Source: Poteriospumella lacustris (Eukaryota > Sar > Chrysophyceae > Chromulinales > Dinobryaceae). Taken from it: 28,114 nt of DNA. The position numbers and the translations under genes were made by a program. The stretch is from positions 1 through 28,114 of the forward strand of contig SMOI01000391.1 of assembly GCA_008000375.1 (NCBI GenBank). The letters run 5' to 3'. The notes beneath the pieces were generated by a model. That model was not told where the DNA came from. It searched no databases and was given only the letters and a program-made list of their open reading frames with translations. Below, piece after piece: positions 10,701 through 17,926 of this stretch (position 1 is its first letter; the number at the start of each line of letters is the position of its first letter).

Positions 10701-12498
10701 CGTCGCAGATCGAGAAGATGCCCTTTTGTCGGTTGTCCAACAGATCCAACGTGTCTTTGTTGTCGGGGAAGGCGACGAAGCTCCAGTTGATGCCCTCCCT
10801 CTGATACAGCGACTGTTCGTACTCGAAGACGAACTGGTTGAAGTGCTGCTGCAGCGTCTCGTTGGTGAAGTTGATGCACAGCTGCTCGAAGGAATTGCTG
10901 TCGAAGTTCTCGAAGCCGAAGATGTCCAACACGCCGATGAACGCACTGACCGGTGCCCCGCGACGACGTTGTGGTTGATGCTGCTGCTGGGTGGCCCGGG
11001 CGGCAGCTGAAGAGGACGCAGCGGTGGTGGCGGTGGCGGTGGCGGCGGCGGTGGCTTGTTGTTGAGCTGCCAGCAACTGACTGCTGCGGTATTGAATCGA
11101 ATGGTTCACCTTGAAGACCAGCCAATCGAAGAGGGCGCCGTACAGCGTCTTCGCCAACGAGTCGCGGGCGTTGTCCGCTTCGGGGATACTCAACCGTTTC
11201 ACGATGGTTCCCTCGCGCGTGAAGATTTCTTTCTCGCACAACGCTCGTGGCAACGTGGCATTGGGCAAGCGCAGCAAGGTGCAGATGTGGTCGGCGTGCA
11301 GCTGGCAGGCGGGGTCGATGCGACACTCCTCGCCGGTGATGCTCGCGGCGTCGGTGTCCCGCGAGAACGTCACGTTGCCCAGGTGCAACACCGCGGCCAC
11401 TACGTCGGCAATGAACGACTTTTCGTCCTCGGTGAACTCCAGATCCGCCAACGCGGTGAGCACCTCTTGGTGCTGGACGCGGTCGTCGACGCCGTCTTTG
11501 CGGGCGAAGCAACGGCTGCGCGCCAGGTACTTGTAGTCTTCGAGCCGCGTCAAGCCACGCCGCGTCTTCTCCGCTTCCGGAGAACCTTGCAGATACTCGT
11601 AAAAGCAATGATAGTTCCGTTCTCCTTCGCTTTGATGCACCAGCCGCACCTTCTCCAACAGATACGTGCGGATCGTCGCCTTTTGGATGCACAACACGTC
11701 GCGCCCGCTGCCATCCGTCGAGAAATTGATTTCGATGAACTTGCCAAAGCGCGAACTGTTATCGTTACGCAGTGTTCGCGCATTGCCGAAGCTTTCGAGG
11801 ATCGGATTCGATTGCAAGACGAGGTGCTCGACGCCCATGTGGTGGTCCGAGGGCGACGCGTTGGAGTCTTTGGTGATGTCGGCCAAGTAACGCATGATAA
11901 ACTTCGTGGTTTCTGTCTTTCCGGCTCCAGATTCTCCGGAAACAAGGATAGACTGATCAGCTTTGGTTTTCGTTTCGAATATGCAGCGGCTCATGCTGCG
12001 ATACGCACCGTCGGCGACTTTGAACACGTGCGGCTTCATGGCGTTAGCGCGATCGATACCAGCTTCGCCAGCATTACGATAAGCAGCAACTTTCTCGCGA
12101 GCATACATCGACAGGTTCTTGAATGGATTGATCGCCAACAAGATCGGCCCGGTGTTCGTGTAGATGATGTCGTGGCAGAAGCGCTGGTAGACGCTCCAGA
12201 GGATCGCTGGCTCGTGCAGATAGCTCAGCACCACCAAGTCATCGATGTGATCGCTGCTAGTTTCGTCGTTGTGATTACGAAGCTTCACGAGCTCGAATTC
12301 AGAGGTCGATTGATCGACATAATTGGTTGTGACGGTGAGTCGTTGGCCGGTCAATTGTCCTTTCGAGTCTTGCAACAGAACATCAACTGCAAAGGCCTTT
12401 TGTTTGTTCGCTATCGTTTCGTCTACTTTTTCTAATTTGGCTTTCGTCCAGTCGTCTTCGTTGGTGGGTTTTACCCACACCAAAGAATCGATCTCCAT
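4780..12498 (-). CDS. Unconventional myosin with IQ motifs, ankyrin repeats and a C-terminal FYVE zinc finger
   Basis: A single uninterrupted frame of 2572 codons. The start is the ATG at 12498 (MEIDSLVWVKP); the frame extends 17 codons upstream to a stop without another ATG. The motor (about residues 1-835) has the P-loop GESGAGKTE (~188), switch I NDNSSRFGKF (~246), switch II DIFGFENFDSNSFEQ (~525) and the converter-side motif IKPN...QLRCCG...GFPNR. Five or six IQ-like segments (~895-1060) bind calmodulin-type light chains in this family. A coiled coil (~1060-1110) and a very long Ala/Ser/Thr/Asp-rich disordered tail with a second short coiled coil follow. Ankyrin-type repeats (DNA ~6440-5270; e.g. 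RCLLHWAA, GLTALHLVCA, GCTPLIVACT) precede a FYVE finger (DNA ~5040-4786) with CMNC, KHHCRHC, CQTC and RVCVVC. FYVE fingers bind PI3P on endosomes, so an actin motor for endosomal cargo is the natural inference. Oddities are a 45-residue Ala/Gln insert before switch II, a Gly/Ser loop 2, and Gly at the TEDS position. Confidence 0.95.
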   Translation of the reverse strand: MEIDSLVWVKPTNEDDWTKAKLEKVDETIANKQKAFAVDVLLQDSKGQLTGQRLTVTTNYVDQSTSEFELVKLRNHNDETSSDHIDDLVVLSYLHEPAILWSVYQRFCHDIIYTNTGPILLAINPFKNLSMYAREKVAAYRNAGEAGIDRANAMKPHVFKVADGAYRSMSRCIFETKTKADQSILVSGESGAGKTETTKFIMRYLADITKDSNASPSDHHMGVEHLVLQSNPILESFGNARTLRNDNSSRFGKFIEINFSTDGSGRDVLCIQKATIRTYLLEKVRLVHQSEGERNYHCFYEYLQGSPEAEKTRRGLTRLEDYKYLARSRCFARKDGVDDRVQHQEVLTALADLEFTEDEKSFIADVVAAVLHLGNVTFSRDTDAASITGEECRIDPACQLHADHICTLLRLPNATLPRALCEKEIFTREGTIVKRLSIPEADNARDSLAKTLYGALFDWLVFKVNHSIQYRSSQLLAAQQQATAAATATATTAASSSAAARATQQQHQPQRRRGAPVSAFIGVLDIFGFENFDSNSFEQLCINFTNETLQQHFNQFVFEYEQSLYQREGINWSFVAFPDNKDTLDLLDNRQKGIFSICDDQGRLGRTTLSSLVGRLYDTFTGHARFSASSKEKARNQFVVHHYAGPVCYDAQSFLEKNNDTVSQDMIKLLRSSDQPLLLALLPYLKVDEQGGGGSGGNGGSSGGSSGSGGSANKAQTLGFQFRSQLKELMQNISTTTPHYIRCIKPNPQNRPNHFDQRLVISQLRCCGVIEAVRVSRAGFPNRYKLVEFLQRYGCLQRAADVDYVAAWKAAAGSVDLRELVQQLARGLSPTITADENFKLPINLAQATTTASTSAAASAVATTAAAAAIDPLVVSGVQVGASMVFLRRNTFDVLELQRASLWRASAIRIQARARCTRYSGQYRRLRRAAWRVQCWLRVCLARRVLRGLRATQASILLQRYARRWLCRRQYAHAYRCVVTVQSLIRRHRSRQLLRCLRRHAAQTRLVAWWKRCQQQSRYRRVRSAWSTLQRKWRVKRAKKQLAQLKIEAKSLQKVMTERDLLAQRLRELEEKYKQLEQEKLQQVQAMALTAATATSPLPVPPAPSSSTVITPMPTTVTAATAAAAVATTGATTSATTSATTAATTMATPLTSSAAPANAASAAAPTAATVAPPFSPIVAPLLSAEPAAVTTPSAAAPTAAIAATPSPRPSWTALHDSTPRSSIASVSGSVSGSVDEVRVSAQEYDRMRHELEESKRLLALLLHSNAAAAVTPGGGSGGSDGGGAAAADSPILLEALSGLSRTASPAVTAAAPPQQSPLPAVTKTSSAPRGRSAVTASPVATAAAAAAAAASLSPLAAGGAAASSLQMAQFAKFKQKIEKLEQENQRLKHKVSRASVVGLVDDDSDGDDVVRPRGAGAGVGAGDDETKHRSAYDHDEDRGGAAERDAASISSAHVAPDVLDYVNPMRKAKAKSVSSPTPAAAAAAAAVSAEQEPSRSKAKKTVTEVMASKRPMTTLQRTASESRLGGAAGPASTAATATGAANGTLAVSSNPNAIEGQNPMLALKRPARSGSSAALAAANGSASVAAGGATAATATAMATTGESTKAANGSRGATPVALAAAADARPSPPATALAPAAKGAGGGPSVPSHRPSLAPPTASSPSAEATAAAAAAATSIPLDYGGAIDWDDSDNEDPNADPAALRDEDLGAQDFALQDQKRAWEDYQRSFASRTASVEGATAAGAANGAAAGPPLFSAADLAASAALMAADNGDADDADVDADEDDDAASLGPNVLRGVVSLESDEDDSDVDGPVAAGGGPGSAEQRRTSIFRRRPDDSDADSDDEDVDEDDDAAAADDDEDASPPVVGWSRTQRVLDSGSDDDVPDDDLTRSAKLHAATAAATATAAAAAAAAAESTRRASSRSASVLASRPKGEFYHESDSDGDGDDALAAVPKGRVMFRDAPDAPLLDRSSTAAAAAGHAMHSGSEADDYDVDGDGAYPASRASTVDGDDGGAGYVAALQNVDFSKLLFGDRPLQLLQSVQTHRLAELQSLLASAATATATVLQEPLDAQGRCLLHWAAIVDDVPMLRYLTALAAVEAAASVNVLDYREQLPLHYARSAAAVDVLVAAGAVVDHLSAQGQTPLHRALYRLYTCQGPAPPSDAATATALVTAAAAAGSEGDFSRRVMMSPEAVAIDADLAEFYYDADPDPAHDAAANNDASLTHRLTLQDPAALAQAATTRRERWLQVTQALLRHGADPMVPDPLHHQRHALHVAAIHADFDLLTQLFVDAQFTLNVDQGDEQENSPILFTVASESPLGGQMKIFSWLVSQRASALLCNERGLTALHLVCANRYLSAQGYAEGMVDMLLGMQADPNALDPEGCTPLIVACTFREWALCKLLLEAGGDMNIPCSMNSVFLQGGGSAAVVIFGPYVASGQATDVSQRNLVTSTEHQDRQTMALMQRIDCTASDLMPRQPRYTLFGSLRRRQTRIPGESRDCCMNCGNEFHHASSSFSMFRVMTSGKHHCRHCHRVVCQTCSPREMPRDRFPAFVQQDYTDSMLRVCVVCYDVLFAT
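9068..9127 (-). repeat. 12-bp coding minisatellite in the myosin tail, five units
   Basis: Five near-identical 12-base units (GTCGTGGCCGAC type on the plus strand) encode ATT-plus-one-variable-residue repeats in the disordered tail. Similar, shorter in-frame repeats near 8805-8835 encode SGSV repeats. They indicate that the tail grows by slippage while keeping frame. Confidence 0.85.
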
Positions 12499-13040
12499 GA
12501 TGTGATCTGACCACCGTTCGTCGTCACTGAACAAATATCCTGCTAGAACAACGGCAGATGAATCACAGGGTCAATTAGGACGATTCCAAACATAAAGAAG
12601 AAAAGATGTGCGGAACTATCTGGTCCTTAGGGTGCGATTTTCTTTCGATTTCATTCACAAATCATCGAAGACGCAGATCTCGTTCGTGCTGATCATGCGA
12701 CGCTTCAAAACCTGCTGCACACAGACACACAGACACACAGACTCACACAGATACACACAGACACCCACTTTTTGCGAATCTGGGTACCTCTGTGCTTTCA
12801 AGGCGGTGGGGTGGTACTGCTCTTGCTACGATGCCACCCACGAGTATAGCAGCACGTTCAACAGAAGGATGTATAACGTCGGTAACATTGTTGTAGTTGT
12901 AGTTTGTATCGAAGATTTTACATTTGGCGGGGGGGGGGGTACTTTGGCGGTGGTTCTTGGCGCGGACAAAACTGGCCTCGACACCGGTCGAGGCGTCATC
13001 TAGTGTATGGGGGATAGTCTATACTGCACAGGACATGGCG
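12499..13040. promoter_or_regulatory. Intergenic region: myosin 5' flank and 3' flank of the LNR-7TM gene
   Basis: A 542-bp spacer between two minus-strand genes. Next to the myosin start it should contain that gene's promoter and 5' UTR; a TTCTAG acceptor-like site about 50 bases before the ATG leaves room for a 5' UTR intron. It also holds a CA-rich imperfect microsatellite (about 12717-12766, ACACAGAC units) and a run of 11 G at 12929-12939. No gene is visible. Confidence 0.5.
12717..12766. repeat. CA-rich imperfect microsatellite
   Basis: The stretch is made of CACACAGA-type units with a few T substitutions. It is non-coding and lies between the myosin and the LNR-7TM gene. Confidence 0.8.
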
Positions 13041-16000
13041 TTAAAGCTGCACAGGCACAGCAGCGTGATGGGTGGCGACAACAGCAGTAGACATGGAACT
13101 GGGAGATGGAGGCAGCGACTCCAGCGACGACACCGTCGACTCGATGTCCGGGCGCATGGACAGTGTCTCGGTGGTGCTGGTGGTGGACTCGGTCACTGCC
13201 TGGTGGGACGCTTTCACCAGCAGCTCGTCTGCCTCGGGCAACGGCTCATGCAAGCGAAGACCCCCGTGTGGGTGACGCGGGTGGCGTCGTGCGAACAGCG
13301 ACGCTGGCCAACTGCCCGCGACACCCTTCGAGCCGTACAACGGGCGCGCAGCAAGGACCGTGTCGCTCTTATCGAACGACGACCGCAGGGAATCGGTCCC
13401 CGTCCTCGGCGAGGGCGTTGCGGACGTCACATCGGACAGAACCACGGTGGCGTCAGGTCCTTTGGGCAGTTGAGGGAAATGAAACGAAACGAACGGCGGC
13501 GGAGAGTCGTCGAAGTGGCCGCTGCCCGTCACGGCGGTCTCGTGGTGATGACGCTGGCCCGCATTGGACGGTGCTGGATTCCACAACGACGTGGCCATCG
13601 ATGCCAAGGCGCTCGTAGTCCACACCACCGAGCCGCCTCCGTCTTCTCCGTCGGGCGTCTTGTTGATGGCCACGTTCTTCACTCGCTCGCCGGCCGCCGC
13701 GTTGGCCTCGTGGCTGTCCTCACGACCCCCATCGGTGGACTTCACCCGCTCGTACCAAGAGCTGAACCACACGGACGCCTCCCCCAGGGGGCCACTCGAC
13801 GGCGCCTCTTCTCGCACCGCTGCGTCGCCCTCGTGAGCATCGCCTCCGCGCTCTCGGGCGGCTCCCACCAGCGGCCACAGCCTGTTCCACGACCAGCCGC
13901 GCCCTTCTCCTCCACCGCTGCTGCCGCCGCTCTCACGCTTCAAGCCAAAGAAACCCGCCTCAGATGGCCAGTACTGGTGACCGCGCGTATCGAAAGCCGT
14001 TCCCTTCGCTGCTGCAGCTGCAGCTGCTGCCGCCTCTCGTGAGCCCCGCAAGCCGTTGCGCTCGGTGTCTTTGTTCTGGTTCTCGTCGTGCAGGTCGTCG
14101 CCGTCCTGGCCCAGGATCTCCGAGTAATACGGCGTACTGAAGCCGCTGCCGTTGGGCGTCAGCGACCCGCCCTGGTGCATCATCGACGAGTCCGCGGCGG
14201 CGGCGGCGTCGGACCCGTCCAACGTCATCATCGGCTGCGTCAGGAGCATCGCCACCACCAACATCGTCACCCATTCCACCACACGCAACGCCACGGAATA
14301 GACAGCGAAGGTGCGGCGTCCCTGCGCCAACGAGCCCTCCTCCGAGCCACCCGTCGTCGTCTCGGTCGCCTCTTGGAAGTAGCGATGCGAGGTGACGATG
14401 GTCAACGCCCCCTGCAGGAAGAGCAGGCCCGTGGCCAGGTACAGCAGCAACCATTGTCCCGTCGAAGCCATCGTCGCGAGGTGTCCATCGTGGCCTTGCC
14501 CCGTCCGCCACTGGTGCTGACTCACCAGTTGATACAGACGCGCCAGCCAATGCATCGTGCTCAGCAGGGTGACGCCTTCGATCAAGGAAATGCCTCCGGC
14601 GATGCGCTCCGCCCAGTGCAAATACACCAACGACGCCTCCGAGGCCGTGAGCACCGTGACCACGTCCTCGCGCACGGCCGTGCGCAGGGTCGTCTCTTGC
14701 ACCCCCACCCCAATCGCCAACCAGAGCACGCAGGTGGCCACCAGGACGCCGACGAGGACCATGACCAGGAAATGAAAGACTTGCAGGTGCAGCAGCGCAG
14801 GCACGAGCAGACTGTGCAGTTGACTGCTGTGTTGCGCGGCCGCGCGGATGGCGGCGTGCGTGTCGGCATCCATCGGGGCGACGTGCTCGGCGTCTTCGCG
14901 GTGCGAGATGTCGACCGGGCGCGGGAGACGCATCGGTGATGCTGCCACGGCCGGTGCCTTGGACGATGATGCGCTCAGCGCAGACGCAGATTCGGAGGAC
15001 AGCGCAGACGCCGCCAAGGTCCCCGCCAACGTGGCCGATGCCGGCAGCGGGGCTCTCGTCAAGGGGTTTTGCTGGGTGCGCGCCACCGGCTCGTGGTCAC
15101 CCTGGTGCTCGTTGGCAGCGGTGGCCGGCGTGTGAGGCAGATATGGCAGCGACAGACGCACCATCGCGCGGCGTACGGTCACGTGCACGTGACGCGCAAC
15201 GGCGGCCAGCATCGACCACGCGAAGAAGGTGTGGAAGCCCACCAGCCAGAGACACATCAAAAAGCTGCGCGACCAACCGTTGCTCGCTTCATCCAACGCC
15301 CAGGCATCCTCCGCGGACGTAAACGTCGCGGAAAAGGCAAATTCTCGACACACCAACTGCGACCGCGCGTCCTCCATCGCCTCGGTGTCGTGGGAGGAGG
15401 ACAGGCTTTCCTTGAAATACGGCGTCAGGATCCACACGTAATGCGAGACGCGCAGGGCGGCCGTGGCGACGACCAACCAGGCAACCGTCGCTCGGCTGAA
15501 CACACCGGGCACGCGAAGCAACGCCCACATGCGAGTCCAAAGGGGCAAGCTGCGCCCAGCGGCGGCAGCGCCGTCGTCGTCGTTTCCACCCGTTTCGCGG
15601 TCTCTTTCGTTCGGTGTGAAGGACGTGACCGAGTAGAACGACAAGACGCGCTGGAGGACGCGTCGGCGATGGAGGGAACGGCGCGACGTCCCCGACGGCG
15701 CAGCGGAGGCTGCCGCAGCGGCTGGTCCGGGCACTTCTGACGCAGAGTCGGCCAGTAAGTGGTGACGTGGACTGTGCTTGCTGAGCATCAGGCAGCTGCG
15801 CCATCCTCCGGAGCTGCTGTGCGACGAGGCGCCCTGACTCACCAGGTACCCCGCGGCGGCCAGCAGCAGCAACATCCACAACACGACATAGGCGACCATC
15901 CATTGCACGTATTTCTCCGCTCCATAGTATTGCTGCCAGGAATCCGACGACCGCGCGACACACGAAGGACTGTCGTACAGCGCCCACAGCCCGTCGGACT

Positions 16001-17175
16001 CACTGGCGACGTCGGCAACCGAAGAGAAATTGGACAGGCACTGTTGAATCATCTCCAGCGAATACTCATGGGCCACAGAGGTACTGTTCGTTGCATGCGA
16101 GTCACACACGGCGAGCATCGACAACAGATCCATCGACTGGGCGGACGCGGCGTACCGCAAACTGCGTTGCAAAATGTCCGCGCTGATCCAACCGTCGGAC
16201 TGCATCGACTGCTGCTGCACACTGAGAGAGGCAGTTGCTCCGGCGTTGGCGCTGTCAAGCGTCCCCTTCGCATCGCTGTCTTCCACCGCAATGTACTGAA
16301 AGGTCTGCCACGCCATGGTCCACGACACTTCAGACACCGCGTAGCTGCGGCGATACAGATGTGACTGTACAGCAATGTTTTGAATCAACCAGCGCTGACC
16401 TGTGACCAACTCTTGTGAGTTTGTCAGGAGAGTCGTCTTCCCGACCACTTCCGCCACCGGCGGGACGACCGGTGGTCTGGGAGGCTTCTTGGGCGGAGGC
16501 GCAGGCGTCGAACTCGGCGGAGACGACGCCTCACCACCAACCATAATATTGCCAGCCGAGATATCCAACGCCTTCCAAAACAAGTACTCCATCAGATGAG
16601 TCACTTCTTTCTGACTTGAAGAAACCGCATAAGCACGGCGGTTCGTCTTCTGCTGCAGCTGGTTGACCACCAACGCCGACCCAGTGAATCTGCTTTCAGA
16701 AAGAACCAGCAGTGTGTTGTTCTGAGGATAACCATCGTCATTGGTGCCATTGGAACTCAGATTGCGGTCGATTTCGACATATCGAGGATCTGTGCAATGA
16801 TAGCCAGCGGCTCCGCAATAGAAAAAGACGCCATCGTCAGGTCTATCCGCCCAGTGGCTCATCGCCAAATCGCAGCTGCTTCGGCAGCAATCACCACCAT
16901 CAAAGTCACACGCAGCTTGGTTCAAATTCACACCTCCATCCAGACCACTGTCACACCATCCGTCGCCAACAAACTTTCGGTATTGATCAGGACACGATGC
17001 ATTCGATGCCACTTGCAACTTCCTGAATGAGTTCCCTCGCAGGCTGAGATCTACAAAGGTTTGGCGCTTATCCCGTTAGATATAGTATTGAAAGCGTTCA
17101 AAGAATGCATACAATACCTGCCAAAACTGAGCTGGAGGAAGCCACCAACAGTGCAATCGCAATTCCTGGTTTCAT
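13041..17175 (-). CDS. Seven-transmembrane protein with a secreted LNR (Notch-like) ectodomain
   Basis: The large exon (13041-17050) has no ATG before its cysteine-rich start. I infer a first exon at 17118-17175, encoding a signal peptide (MKPGIAIALLVASSSSVLA), joined across a 67-nt GT-AG intron (17051-17117); total 1355 residues. A Lin12/Notch-type LNR follows at about residues 39-80 (GDGWCDSG...ACDFDGGDCC), a calcium-binding extracellular module in known proteins. The ectodomain (to ~400) carries several N-glycosylation sequons, a Pro-rich linker and two related segments containing RRAYAVS and RRSYAVS. Seven hydrophobic segments lie at about 401-424, 539-564, 615-642, 775-803, 835-858, 878-906 and 933-958. 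Basic loops after segments 1, 3 and 5 support N-out/C-in topology, as in 7TM receptors. The ~395-residue C-terminal tail is Ser/Gly/Ala/Asp-rich. I do not recognise a GPCR family; a TOM1/THH1-like fold or another 7TM group cannot be excluded. Confidence 0.85.
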
Positions 17176-17926
17176 TGCTGCTCAATGATTTTGATGATCA
17201 AGTATCACGCCGTGAATCAAGTGTGAAAATCCAACTGCACATGATCTCGATCGTTCATGGTGCGGCGGAAATGGACAATCCCCTCTGAATATGATGCATT
17301 GTGGTCAAAGGACCCCGGTCAAACTGCATCTTCGGATTATTTTTCATTCCCATTCCGATCTTGGAGCGGGTTTAAAATGGTTCATCTGACGTCTCCGAAA
17401 AACAAAAAACATAATCCAATGATGAGGAACACTGAACATATCACTGATCATGAGTGCTTGTAGTCGGAATTTTGTTTGTGGAAACGAGCTAAGAACCAGA
17501 TGCTCACAAACCAAAAGTGAATCCGATCCCACCACGACGAGAAAGGCGTTACAGAAAGGGCGCATGGATTCACATTTGGTTTGGAGGGTATCTTGTTCTC
17601 AGTTTTGTGTCCATGAATAATATTCCAGCGCATGTTTTCGCTCTCTCCCTCCGCTTCAAAACTCGGGGAAGGTGGATTAGGGATTATTAATACCTTTTAG
17701 TTTGAAATGGTCAGTGAATACACACTTTTCTGGGAAGCGTTTGATCGCATATCGTTGTTATAAAATCCTCGAAACCGCTAGTTCGTTAACAACGTGATCA
17801 CGTAAGAGAAGGCACATTTACACTCACCAACGCTGCCCAATACAGAAAAACAAATTGCGGTGCCAAGTCCGACGAGTCTTTACGGATCAATGCCGAACTG
17901 GACAAAGACAAACTACAAACACGCGT
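17176..17926. promoter_or_regulatory. Spacer: promoter side of the LNR-7TM gene and 3' flank of mfd
   Basis: 751 bp of AT-richer DNA between two minus-strand genes. It must include the LNR-7TM promoter and the mfd 3' UTR. I see no repeat, RNA gene or convincing ORF; the open frames at 17257-17463 and 17344-17633 show no domain. Confidence 0.45.

Noticed and set aside
8156-11010. Further long plus-strand frames opposite the myosin
   Set aside because: These are shadows of the high-GC coding strand. The motor, IQ and tail motifs are only on the minus strand.
13072-15740. Plus-strand frames opposite the LNR-7TM gene
   Set aside because: They are antisense and low in complexity. The membrane segments and LNR are on the minus strand.
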